In this document: positions 8,347 through 15,979 of the stretch, one piece after another
Numbering within the stretch: position 1 is the first letter of the stretch
How the letters are laid out: the number at the start of each line of letters is the position of its first letter
Source: an uncultured Clostridium sp.
GTDB taxonomy: Bacteria > Bacillota > Clostridia > TANB77 > CAG-508
Length of the DNA stretch: 20,244 nucleotides
Direction: 5' to 3'
NCBI GenBank assembly: GCA_946496115.1
Contig: CAMMFK010000019.1
Coordinates: 1 to 20,244 of the forward strand
Notes under the pieces: generated by a model
Told to the model about the DNA's origin: nothing
The model's input: the letters and a program-made list of their open reading frames with translations, nothing else
Database searches by the model: none
Program-made: the position numbers and the translations under genes

Positions 8347-8390
8347 AAGCAGACAATTTTTAGAATTTTTTGTCTAAAAATTGCCTGCTT
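8347..8390 (-). terminator. Hairpin terminator after the sortase gene
   Basis: Seventeen-base arms (8347-8363 and 8374-8390) pair with one imperfect position around a 10-base loop, 35 bases past the sortase stop codon. On the - strand only a short T run follows (TTTTGC), so termination may be partial. Confidence 0.65.
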
Positions 8391-8425
8391 TATATAAAGT
8401 ATTAAAATTATGTTTCCTGCTTTTT

Positions 8426-9148
8426 TTATGCTTGCTTTTCTCTAGCTTTTATTACTAACCTGTCTTGTCCATAGTTGGTGCAAGTAATTAGTGTTATTTC
8501 TCTCTGACCGTTTGTTAATTGACTAGTGCAACTCACATCTGTAGGATCAACTACATATCTATTATATACTACATATGTTACTTTATTTCCACTCAAATCC
8601 GTTAAAGAAACTTCATCTCCAACTGAGGCTCCGCTAAGTTTTCCAAACATTTTTCCACTTCTATAATTATGTCCTACAATACAATAATTGCCAACTGTGT
8701 TTGGATTTGGCCCCCAATATTTGCAAAGCGATACTTTTAACAATTCTTCTGATTCTTCTGAAAGAACCGGATAATTTATTCCCAATTTTGGATAGTCTAA
8801 TATAGCTTCAGTTTCATAAGTTTGGCCATTTGCTGTTACTTCTGAGTCAAGGGTATTTGTAGTAGTTTCTGTATTAAGCTCTATTATCGGAACTTCTTCA
8901 TCTGTAGGCTCTTCATCAAGAGCTACAACAATAAAGTTTTCTTCTACCGTAGTTTGGTCATTCATTTGGCTAAGTATTTCTCTTGAAATTTGCTCTTTTT
9001 GATTTTTATCAAACTCAGCTAAAACATAATATGTGGTCAAAATTACAATTAAAACTAGACTAAGTATAAATATTATTTTATATGTTTTTCTTTTTCTTTT
9101 TAGTTCTGGTGTTACATATATTTTTTCCGATACTAGTATTTGATTCAT
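8426..9148 (-). CDS. Sortase family transpeptidase
   Basis: The 240-residue protein is a type II-oriented membrane protein: a basic N-terminus, one membrane helix (about residues 24-44), an acidic Thr/Glu-rich linker (to about 110), then the sortase barrel. The catalytic triad is visible: His160 in VGHNYRSG, Cys223 in TLITCT and Arg230 in QDRLVIKA. Sortases cleave surface proteins at an LPXTG-like signal and join them to the cell wall or to pilin subunits. No substrate gene is nearby, so it may be a general-purpose enzyme; the class cannot be fixed by eye. A GGGAGG ribosome site precedes the ATG. It is the last gene after the PBP gene and rsmA, 53 bases below rsmA. Confidence 0.9.
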   Translation of the reverse strand: MNQILVSEKIYVTPELKRKRKTYKIIFILSLVLIVILTTYYVLAEFDKNQKEQISREILSQMNDQTTVEENFIVVALDEEPTDEEVPIIELNTETTTNTLDSEVTANGQTYETEAILDYPKLGINYPVLSEESEELLKVSLCKYWGPNPNTVGNYCIVGHNYRSGKMFGKLSGASVGDEVSLTDLSGNKVTYVVYNRYVVDPTDVSCTSQLTNGQREITLITCTNYGQDRLVIKAREKQA

Positions 9149-9201
9149 AATTCCTCCCTTCTTTTTTATTATGTTTTAAAATTACTAAATTATTGTGGTT
9201 T

Positions 9202-10035
9202 TTATGCTCTTTTGTTATTATCTTTTAATTCTTCATATTTATTAGCAATCATTGCAAATTGATCAATGCTTAAATTTTCTCCTCGTACATTTTCATTTAT
9301 TTTACACTCTTTTAGTATATTTTTCAACACTTCTTTGCTAATTATACTAGAAAGTGAATTTAAAATAGTCTTTCTTCTTTGTGTAAAGTTAATTTTTATG
9401 ATCTCAAAAAACAAGTTTTCATTATTTATTTCAACAGCTTTCTTATCTTTTTTAATTATTTTAACAATTGAAGATTCCACTTCTGGTGATGGTATAAAAT
9501 ATTCTTTTGGTACATTTGCAATGATTTTGCTATCTGCATAATATCTAACAAAATAAGTAATTGCTCCCGCTTTCTTTGTCCCTGGTTCAGCACATATCCT
9601 TTCTGCTACTTCTTTTTGAATTAAAATTGTTATCTCCTTAATATTTGTTTTTATCAATTTAGTTATTATTGATGTTGTTATATAATATGGCAAATTTGCA
9701 ACGACTTTGGCTTTTGGAGCTATTTTGTCTATATCCACATTCAATATATCATCTTGAATAATTTGAACGTTGTTGTACAATTTAAATCTTTTTTTCAAAA
9801 TGTTAACCATATTACCATCTAATTCTATAGCTATGACTTTATTTGCCTTTTCTGCTAAAATAGCTGTTAACGTTCCTAATCCCGGTCCTATTTCTATAAC
9901 CGTATCTTCTTCTGTCACATCTTGTGCTATGGTTTGCAAACTTTGCTCATCAAATAAAAAGTTTTGTCCAAGTTTTTTATTTGGATGAACATCGTACTTA
10001 TTCATTATGTATTTTGTTTCTTCAAAAATGTTCAT
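9202..10035 (-). CDS. rsmA: 16S rRNA dimethyladenosine transferase (RsmA/KsgA)
   Basis: This 277-residue enzyme dimethylates the two adjacent adenines in the 3' terminal hairpin of 16S rRNA during 30S maturation. Family motifs are all present: KLGQNFL (residues 21-27), the SAM-binding loop EIGPGLGTLT (48-57), and the catalytic NLPYYIT (114-120). The basic C-terminal domain includes NFTQRRKTILNSL. Length is typical. AAAGGA lies shortly before the ATG. The gene starts 20 bases after the PBP stop codon and is followed by the sortase gene, suggesting one transcript. Confidence 0.97.
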   Translation of the reverse strand: MNIFEETKYIMNKYDVHPNKKLGQNFLFDEQSLQTIAQDVTEEDTVIEIGPGLGTLTAILAEKANKVIAIELDGNMVNILKKRFKLYNNVQIIQDDILNVDIDKIAPKAKVVANLPYYITTSIITKLIKTNIKEITILIQKEVAERICAEPGTKKAGAITYFVRYYADSKIIANVPKEYFIPSPEVESSIVKIIKKDKKAVEINNENLFFEIIKINFTQRRKTILNSLSSIISKEVLKNILKECKINENVRGENLSIDQFAMIANKYEELKDNNKRA

Positions 10036-10055
10036 TGTATTCCTTTCTTGTAGAA

Positions 10056-12335
10056 TTAATACTGAGTAGTTGTGGTCTCTTGTTGAAGTGTTACATTTAT
10101 TACTGTTCCCTCATCTACACTAGTTCCTGCAATTGGATCTTGTGCTATTACAATTCCACTTCCAGTGCTTGCTATATTTAAATTTTTGGCTTTTAACATT
10201 ATCTTTGCTTGTTCAAAAGTTACACCTTTTAAGTCAGGAACACTTTGTGATACCCTTTCATCTTTACCTTCTGCGTATAATTTTACAATTCCGCCTTCTG
10301 TAAGTGCTGTTCCTTTAGGTGGTACTTGTTCTTTTACAATATCATCTGCAGATGCATTAGTACTATATTCTAACCCTGCTGATTGTAATATTTTTTGAGC
10401 CTCTGCAACAGTTTTGTTAACTACATCTGGTGTGTTAATTGTTTGAGTTGTGGATGAGTCAACCATATCATTTGACGGAATATCTAAATATGGTAATACT
10501 TCTGATAATATTTGTGATACCGCTGGTGCCGCTATACTTCCGCCAAAGTGATTTGAACTTTGTGGATCATATAATGTAAGTAGGCAAACGACTTCTACAT
10601 TTTCTACAGGGGCTATTGCTACAAATGATGCTACATATCCTTCTTCTGGTCTATCTGGATTTGGTTCAGATGTTCCTGTCTTTCCTCCTATTGTATATCC
10701 TTTAACTTGTGCATAACTTCCGCCACCTTCTTCAACTACAGATTGCATTATGCTTTTCATTTTATCGGCTGTATCCTCAGAAATTACTTGCCTTACTTCT
10801 TTTGTTTCAACTTTTGTTATTGTACCTGTTTCTGGATTTTCTATTTCTTTTACTACGTGAGGTGTTACTAGTTTACCATCATTAGCTATGCTTGATACTG
10901 CTGTTATTAATTGAAGTGGTGTTATTGTAAATCTTTGTCCAAATGACATTGTTGCAAGTTCTACTGGTCCTACATTTTCTTGACTCCAAAATGAGCTAGT
11001 TCCTTCACTTGGCAAGTCTACGCCAGTTTTATCAAAAAAGCCAAAAGCTTTTAAATATATATAAAATTTGTCTACGCCTATTCTTTGTCCAACTTGTATT
11101 AACGCTGGGTTACATGAATTTTCAAGTGCGTTCCTTAAAGTTTGTCTTCCGTGACCCGATGTATTACTACAATTAATTCTTCTGTCTGCCACCATTTCAT
11201 ATCCAGGGCAAAAGAACTCATCTTTAGTATCTGTTTCTACTAAATTTTCTTCCAATCCAATTGAAGCAGTAATAACTTTAAACGTTGAACCTGGCTCATA
11301 TGTATCAAGTACTGCTCTATTTCTCCACATTGAGTAAAGAGTATTCGTTTGCTCTTGTCCAGATAATTCATCCCAGCCTTCACTGTACCACTCATTTGGT
11401 GTATATGGATCATTTAAGTTATAATCTGGATATGTTGCCATAGCTAATATACTGCCATCGGAAGGATCCATTATTATAACATTTCCACCTCTTTCACACT
11501 CATTTTCCTCAACAGCTTGTTTTAAATATTTTTCTGCTATTGTTTGTATATTTGAGTCTATTGTTAGATAAATGTTACTTCCGTTCTCTGGAGCTATATA
11601 TTCTTCATTTTGATCTGGTATAGCTTCTCTAGTTACGTCTATTGCTGTTGTTAGCCTTCCTGATGTACCTTTTAATACATCATCGTAGCTTAATTCTATT
11701 CCATCTAAGCCTTGATTGTTGCTACCACAAAAGCCTATAACATTTGATGCCAAATTATTGTATGGATAATATCTTTTAACATCTGCATCTATGTTTACTC
11801 CTGCTGTCGCTTTATTTTCTTCTAGCCAGGTTTCAAGTTCTGAAACTTTATCTGTTTCTACTTTTGAAACTATAGTTTCTACACTGTTTGAGCTTGTAAG
11901 CTTTTTATATACTTCTTCTCTGTCTAATTCAAATATTTCAGCCATTTTGTCTGCCATTTTTTGTTTTAATTCATCTGTTGCTTCTTCGTCGCTTTGCCCA
12001 TCTTTCCCTTTTGCTGTAATATATTCTGGATTAACAGAAATAGTGTCTACATCAACGCTTATAGCTAGTGCTTTTCCAGTTGAATCATAAATTGTACCTC
12101 TTTTCGCACTAATTAAAGTACTAGAAGTTGATTGGCTATATTCTCTTCTTTTTAGTTCTTCTCCATCAACAAATTGTAGCCAACCTATTCTTACAAGTAA
12201 AATTACGAATAATAGTAATATTATTCCTCCAACTGCTAGCATTCTTTTAGGGTTGATTTTTATTTGTCTTTGGCTGTTTATAGATACTACATTGTTTTTT
12301 GCATTTCTAGGAATTTTTTTAAATTTATTTGACAT
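10056..12335 (-). CDS. PASTA-domain class B penicillin-binding protein (SpoVD/FtsI-like)
   Basis: This 759-residue D,D-transpeptidase crosslinks peptidoglycan outside the membrane. It has a cytoplasmic basic N-terminus, one membrane helix (about residues 32-50), a dimerisation domain (about 70-250) and a transpeptidase domain with the three active-site motifs STFK (Ser350-Lys353), SCN (407-409) and KTGT (552-555). Two C-terminal PASTA repeats follow (about 634-690 and 696-751). Two PASTA repeats on a class B PBP are typical of Gram-positive division PBPs and of the sporulation protein SpoVD. I cannot separate these by eye, and the gene is not in a division-gene cluster here. The ATG has AAAGGA about 10 bases upstream. 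It heads the unit with rsmA and the sortase gene. Confidence 0.92.
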   Translation of the reverse strand: MSNKFKKIPRNAKNNVVSINSQRQIKINPKRMLAVGGIILLLFVILLVRIGWLQFVDGEELKRREYSQSTSSTLISAKRGTIYDSTGKALAISVDVDTISVNPEYITAKGKDGQSDEEATDELKQKMADKMAEIFELDREEVYKKLTSSNSVETIVSKVETDKVSELETWLEENKATAGVNIDADVKRYYPYNNLASNVIGFCGSNNQGLDGIELSYDDVLKGTSGRLTTAIDVTREAIPDQNEEYIAPENGSNIYLTIDSNIQTIAEKYLKQAVEENECERGGNVIIMDPSDGSILAMATYPDYNLNDPYTPNEWYSEGWDELSGQEQTNTLYSMWRNRAVLDTYEPGSTFKVITASIGLEENLVETDTKDEFFCPGYEMVADRRINCSNTSGHGRQTLRNALENSCNPALIQVGQRIGVDKFYIYLKAFGFFDKTGVDLPSEGTSSFWSQENVGPVELATMSFGQRFTITPLQLITAVSSIANDGKLVTPHVVKEIENPETGTITKVETKEVRQVISEDTADKMKSIMQSVVEEGGGSYAQVKGYTIGGKTGTSEPNPDRPEEGYVASFVAIAPVENVEVVCLLTLYDPQSSNHFGGSIAAPAVSQILSEVLPYLDIPSNDMVDSSTTQTINTPDVVNKTVAEAQKILQSAGLEYSTNASADDIVKEQVPPKGTALTEGGIVKLYAEGKDERVSQSVPDLKGVTFEQAKIMLKAKNLNIASTGSGIVIAQDPIAGTSVDEGTVINVTLQQETTTTQY

Positions 12336-12401
12336 TTGTGCATTTTCCTTTACTTTTAAATTTATTGTTGTTTTGCTTTAATATTTTCTCTTTACCAGTC
12401 T

Positions 12402-12452
12402 TAAATCTAGTTTATTTTTATATTTATTTACATTTAAAAGATTCTAGATTTA
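12402..12452. repeat. Inverted repeat in the PBP leader
   Basis: TAAATCTAG (12402-12410) and CTAGATTTA (12444-12452) are perfect 9-base arms 33 bases apart, within the predicted untranslated leader of the PBP transcript. Confidence 0.5.
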
Positions 12453-12464
12453 TGTAATTTACAT
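12452..12464. promoter_or_regulatory. Operator-like palindrome in the PBP leader
   Basis: ATGTAATTTACAT is a perfect 13-base palindrome (single central base). It lies about 23-35 bases downstream of the proposed -10 box, a position where a repressor could block transcription. In such A/T-rich DNA chance is a serious alternative. Confidence 0.35.
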
Positions 12465-12486
12465 TCATTTAAAATATTACAATTAT

Positions 12487-12515
12487 ATTTTACATGAAAA
12501 GTAAAAAAAAATCAA
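12487..12515 (-). promoter_or_regulatory. Probable promoter of the PBP-rsmA-sortase unit
   Basis: TTGATT (12510-12515, 4 of 6) and TAAAAT (12487-12492, 5 of 6) are spaced by 17 bases on the - strand. The leader to the PBP start would be about 145 bases. Confidence 0.45.
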
Positions 12516-12544
12516 TGAAAATTATGTGAATTTTGTTGCACATA

Positions 12545-12577
12545 AAAAGCCCTTCATTTCAAAAACGAAAGGCTTTT
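12545..12577 (-). terminator. Second hairpin downstream of ftsH
   Basis: AAAAGCC (12545-12551) pairs with GGCTTTT (12571-12577), with an inner 4-base stem (TTTC/GAAA) on one side of a bulge. On the - strand it ends in a run of five Ts, so it can act as a terminator. It overlaps the end of the 11-codon ORF at 12559-12594. Confidence 0.55.
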
Positions 12578-12594
12578 CGGTTTGCATTTTTCAT
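12559..12594 (-). CDS. Possible 11-residue leader peptide or small protein
   Basis: A perfect AGGAGG lies 8 bases before an ATG that opens an 11-codon frame, MKNANRKAFRF, ending in TGA. The last codons form the first arm of the hairpin at 12545-12577. A ribosome site this good is unlikely to sit by chance in an intergenic gap. The peptide is too short for family recognition, and I see no convincing promoter between it and the ftsH terminator. It could be a leader peptide, a very small membrane-independent basic peptide, or the remnant of a lost gene. Confidence 0.35.
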   Translation of the reverse strand: MKNANRKAFRF

Positions 12595-12652
12595 TTGATT
12601 TTCCTCCTAGTATATATTTTCTTTTGCATATTATGTGTATTTTTTTATTGTT

Positions 12653-12685
12653 TTTAAAAACCAGCTTTTGTTTAAAAGCTAGTTT
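12653..12685 (-). terminator. Rho-independent terminator of ftsH
   Basis: Twelve-base arms (12658-12669 and 12674-12685) enclose a 4-base loop. The one non-Watson-Crick position becomes a G-U pair only in the - strand RNA, which supports the direction. A run of five Ts follows on the - strand. It starts 6 bases past the ftsH stop codon. Confidence 0.85.
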
Positions 12686-12691
12686 TTTTGT

Positions 12692-14497
12692 TTATTCTCC
12701 TTCAAAAATCTGGTCAAATTCTTCTCCAGTAATTTTTTCTTTTTCTACAAGAACTTCTGCAACTCTATCAAGTTTGTCTCTGTGTTCTCTTAAAATATTT
12801 TTTGCTTCCATATAAGCATTATCTATTATTTTTTTAACTTCCTCATCAATTACACCTGCTGTTTCTTCTGAGTATGATTTTTCATGACCCCAATCTCTAC
12901 CTATAAATACTTCGTCTTGGTCTGAGCCAAGTGTAATAGTTCCTATTCTGTCACTCATACCATATTTAGTTACCATAGCTTTTGCTATTTGTGTAGCTCT
13001 TTGTATGTCGTTGCTTGCTCCTGTTGAAATATCGCCTAATACTAAGTCTTCTGATGCTCTACCACCAAGTAATGATACTATGTTTTCAAGCATTTCTGTT
13101 TTTGATATAAATGATTTATCTTCTGTTGGTCTATACATAGTATATCCACCAGCCATTCCTCTTGGTATAATAGATATTTCGTGTACTGGATCTTGTGTTT
13201 TTAGATATCTACTTACTACTGCGTGACCACCTTCATGATAAGCTACAAGTTTCTTTTCTTTGTCGCTTCTTACTCTTGTTTTCTTTTCTGGTCCCATGGT
13301 TACTTTTACCATGGCATCTTCTATTTCTCTTTCACCTATTTCTTGCTTTTCTCTTCTTGCTGCTAAAAGTGCTGCTTCGTTTAGTATGTTCTCTAAATCT
13401 GCACCTGTAAAGCCTGATGTGTTTTTTGCAATTATGTTTAAATCAACGTCATCTGCTAATTTTTTCTTTCTTGCATGTACTTCAAGTATTTGCTCTCTTG
13501 CTTTTACATCTGGAGCTGGTACTACTATTTGTCTATCAAATCTGCCTGGTCTTAATAATGCTTTATCTAATACATCTGGTCTATTTGTTGCAGCTAGTAC
13601 TATAACTCCTTCATTTGCTGAGAATCCGTCCATTTCGACAAGCATTTGATTTAATGTTTGTTCTCTTTCGTCATGTCCTCCACCAAGACCTGCACCTCTT
13701 TGACGTCCAACAGCGTCTATTTCATCAATAAATACTATACAAGGTGCATTTCTTTTTGCTTCTTCAAACAAATCTCTTACTCTTGATGCACCAACACCAA
13801 CAAACATTTCTACGAAATCTGAACCACTTATTATAAAGAATGGAACTCCTGCTTCTCCTGCAACTGCCTTTGCTAAAAGTGTTTTACCAGTACCAGGCCC
13901 ACCTACTAAAAGTACTCCTTTTGGTATTCTAGCTCCCATATCTGTATATTTTTTAGGATTTTTCAAAAAGTCTACTATTTCTTGTAATTCTTCTTTTTCT
14001 TCATCTATACCTGCAACATCTTTGAATGTTACTTTGTTTCTATCATTTGCTGTAAGCATTCTAGCTTTGCTTTTTCCAAATGGCATTGCACCTTTACCTT
14101 GTGATTGTGGTCCACCAATAAATAGCATAAACATCAATATAAGAAGTACAATTGATGATATTGGAAGTAATAAATCTGATACTATTAGCCAGAATGATTT
14201 GTCTGCTTCTGTTACATTAATTGTATTGTCTGTCATTGAAGTGTTTAAGTTTTCCATTAAATTATCTACACTTGGAATATTGACATTTTTTATGTTAGAG
14301 TCATTTTTTAATTTTACTCTTGCCGACTCTCCACCATATGCTATTTCAATGTCTGTAACTTCTCCCGCTTCTATTTTAGAAAGTAACTCCGAATATGTTA
14401 GCTCGTTGTTTGTTCCATTTAAAATCGCTGGTATGATAAATAATAGGATTATGCCTATTACTAGCCAAGCTGCTAATGTTTTTATACTGTTTCTCAA
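12692..14497 (-). CDS. ftsH: ATP-dependent zinc metalloprotease FtsH
   Basis: This 601-residue hexameric membrane protease degrades damaged and regulatory membrane and cytosolic proteins. It has a membrane helix at about residues 8-27, an outer domain, and a second helix at about 104-128. The AAA+ module follows with Walker A GGPGTGKT (199-206), Walker B IVFIDE (254-259) and the second region of homology around ATNRPDVLDKALLRPGRFDR. The protease site is HEGGH (421-425), a variant of the usual HEAGH that keeps both histidines and the glutamate. The start is TTG at 14495-14497, with a strong AAGGAGG eight bases upstream and no better ATG. It follows tilS, as in many Firmicutes, but the hpt gene often found between them is absent. 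Confidence 0.97.
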   Translation of the reverse strand: MRNSIKTLAAWLVIGIILLFIIPAILNGTNNELTYSELLSKIEAGEVTDIEIAYGGESARVKLKNDSNIKNVNIPSVDNLMENLNTSMTDNTINVTEADKSFWLIVSDLLLPISSIVLLILMFMLFIGGPQSQGKGAMPFGKSKARMLTANDRNKVTFKDVAGIDEEKEELQEIVDFLKNPKKYTDMGARIPKGVLLVGGPGTGKTLLAKAVAGEAGVPFFIISGSDFVEMFVGVGASRVRDLFEEAKRNAPCIVFIDEIDAVGRQRGAGLGGGHDEREQTLNQMLVEMDGFSANEGVIVLAATNRPDVLDKALLRPGRFDRQIVVPAPDVKAREQILEVHARKKKLADDVDLNIIAKNTSGFTGADLENILNEAALLAARREKQEIGEREIEDAMVKVTMGPEKKTRVRSDKEKKLVAYHEGGHAVVSRYLKTQDPVHEISIIPRGMAGGYTMYRPTEDKSFISKTEMLENIVSLLGGRASEDLVLGDISTGASNDIQRATQIAKAMVTKYGMSDRIGTITLGSDQDEVFIGRDWGHEKSYSEETAGVIDEEVKKIIDNAYMEAKNILREHRDKLDRVAEVLVEKEKITGEEFDQIFEGE

Positions 14498-14566
14498 AGC
14501 CGTTTCCTCCTTTTGATAATTGAATATTTTATTTAAATTATTTTATTGCTAACTGAACTTTTTGTG

Positions 14567-14600
14567 TTGTAAAAACTTTTTATTTTGTATGTTTTTACAA
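14567..14600. repeat. Inverted repeat in the ftsH leader
   Basis: TTGTAAAAAC (14567-14576) and GTTTTTACAA (14591-14600) are perfect 10-base arms around a 14-base spacer, about 70 bases upstream of the ftsH start. No T run follows in the - direction, so it is not an ordinary terminator. It does not match the CIRCE or CtsR sites known from heat-shock genes. Confidence 0.55.
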
Positions 14601-14706
14601 GTTTAATCTTATTGTAGACTAACACATAAGTTTTGTTTATGCAATAGTTTTCCAAAAAGTTTTTTCCTTGTAAGTGTTGATACACCTCGCATTTGCTTAC
14701 GGAAGT

Positions 14707-15780
14707 TTATGCTAAAGGTATAAAAATAATTTTTTTATTTTTTATTAAAATTTTTAAGTTTTTATTTGGACAGATGTATTTATTTCCGACGTTTCGTCTA
14801 CATATTATAATTATGTCATCTATATTAACCTTTTCTATATTTTTAGTGTTTCCAAATAGCTTATTAATTGTATATAGAATTAGATTTTGTTGTAAACTTA
14901 CGTCCAATTTTTGGAACTCAAGTAGGTGTAATTCTATTTTCCCTAAGGTTACATTACTTACTTTGTTTTTTGCTTTTGGCATAGAGCTATCGTTTTTATT
15001 TTGCAAATTATTAGTGTTAAGCTCTTCTGTTGCTATTTTATTATATATATTTTCCACTTCATTTTTTATGTGGATATTTTGTACTTTTACTATTTTAGAT
15101 AAATTACTTAAGCTTTCTACTATATTTGGATTTAGTTCTTGTAATTGTGGTAAAAGTTTATTACGAATAATATTTCTTCTATATATGTTTTCTTTATTTG
15201 TGCTATCTATTCTTGGTTGTAAATTATTTTTTTCGCAATATTCTTCTATCTCTTCTCTTGTACAATTTATTAAAGGTCTAATATATTTGCCATATTCTTC
15301 TGCTTGGATTCCTTCTAATCCTGTTAAACCAGAACCTCTAATTATGTTTAAAAGCATTGTTTCAGCATTATCCTTCATATTGTGTGCAATTGCAATTTTA
15401 TTAGCATTTTCTTTTCGGGCTACTTCATCAAAAAAGTCATATCTTATTTTTCTTCCAACTTCTTCTGATCCTTTTTTTTGCTCCTTTGCTATTTTTTCTA
15501 CATCGGCTCTTTTTACATAGCACTTTATTCCCATATTTTTGCACATGTTTTCCACATATTGTTCATCTTCTGTGGAATCTTTTCTAATTAAATGATTAAT
15601 GTGCGCACAAATTATTTTTATTTCAAAATAATCTTTGAATTTATTTAAGCAGGTTAAAAGAGTAATAGAGTCAGGGCCTCCTGATACCCCAACAACTATT
15701 ACATCTCCCTTGCTTATTAAATTATTTTCTTTAATCGTATCTAAAAAGTTTTGTTCTAACTTGTCTAATCTTTTAGCCAT
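14707..15780 (-). CDS. tilS: tRNA(Ile)-lysidine synthase
   Basis: This 357-residue enzyme converts the wobble cytidine of the AUA-reading isoleucine tRNA to lysidine using ATP and lysine. The PP-loop motif SGGPDS is at residues 33-38, followed by the family segments ICAHINHLIR, IAHNMKDNAETMLLNIIRG and IRPLINCTREEIEEYC. It is shorter than the roughly 430-470 residues of the E. coli and B. subtilis proteins and seems to stop after the first C-terminal domain. That fits either the shorter TilS type known from some bacteria or loss of the last domain. A GAGAGGA ribosome site precedes the ATG. It lies upstream of ftsH. A palindromic element separates it from dnaB. Confidence 0.95.
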   Translation of the reverse strand: MAKRLDKLEQNFLDTIKENNLISKGDVIVVGVSGGPDSITLLTCLNKFKDYFEIKIICAHINHLIRKDSTEDEQYVENMCKNMGIKCYVKRADVEKIAKEQKKGSEEVGRKIRYDFFDEVARKENANKIAIAHNMKDNAETMLLNIIRGSGLTGLEGIQAEEYGKYIRPLINCTREEIEEYCEKNNLQPRIDSTNKENIYRRNIIRNKLLPQLQELNPNIVESLSNLSKIVKVQNIHIKNEVENIYNKIATEELNTNNLQNKNDSSMPKAKNKVSNVTLGKIELHLLEFQKLDVSLQQNLILYTINKLFGNTKNIEKVNIDDIIIICRRNVGNKYICPNKNLKILIKNKKIIFIPLA

Positions 15781-15834
15781 TAATTATCCTCTCTTATTTT
15801 TTTATGAACAATTAAAAAAACATTCTGAATATAT

Positions 15835-15956
15835 AAGTCACAATATACTTCTTGAACGTTTCAGCGAGCGAAAGCGACGCAGGAGCATAGCGCAGCGTGC
15901 AAGCTGGAGCAAAGCGACCCGCGCCGTGAAACGTGAAAGAAAGTATATTGTGTATT
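15835..15956. repeat. GC-rich palindromic intergenic element, copy 2
   Basis: A 122-bp element between dnaB and tilS. The ends (15835-15863 and 15927-15956) pair as near-perfect inverted repeats, including CACAATATACTT and CGTTTCA with their complements. The core at 15896-15924 is the reverse complement of 5721-5749 in copy 1, with 27 of 29 bases identical, so the two copies lie in opposite orientation. The core is far richer in G and C than the flanking genes. No ORF is present. Confidence 0.8.
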
Positions 15957-15979
15957 TTAGGTTAAGTATAATAATAGAC

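Larger units (their letters stand above)
7999..8425. other. Intergenic region between nrdD and the sortase gene
   Basis: No ORF with a ribosome site is seen on either strand. The stretch holds, from right to left, the sortase hairpin (8347-8390), a small GC-rich patch (about 8294-8309, GGGTTACGGGGC) in otherwise A/T-only sequence, and the proposed nrdD promoter (8134-8162). The nrdD leader would be about 130 bases. I looked for a riboswitch-like conserved core and for NrdR-box pairs and saw neither. Confidence 0.5.
12336..12691. other. Intergenic region between the PBP gene and ftsH
   Basis: The region contains the ftsH terminator (12658-12685), an 11-codon ORF with a strong ribosome site (12559-12594), a second hairpin (12545-12577), a probable PBP promoter (12487-12515), and a long A/T-rich leader with two inverted repeats (12402-12452 and 12452-12464). 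No longer credible gene is present on either strand. Confidence 0.6.

Noticed and set aside
13260..13649. + strand ORFs opposite ftsH.
   Set aside because: Antisense shadows of a strongly conserved gene, with no start signals.
14533..14706. An open frame of 57 codons directly after the tilS stop codon, as if a stop had truncated TilS.
   Set aside because: The translation is Lys/Asn/Tyr-rich and shows none of the features of a TilS C-terminal domain; it is more likely chance in A/T-rich DNA.
14693..15520. A 275-codon + strand ORF.
   Set aside because: It lies entirely opposite tilS, is composed of Phe/Leu/Ser-rich sequence typical of antisense frames here, and has no convincing ribosome site.
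15781..15816. TTGTTC-17-GATAAT as a tilS promoter.
   Set aside because: The -10-like box would lie three bases before the ATG and overlaps the ribosome-site region, so it would give a leaderless transcript; the -35 match is also poor.
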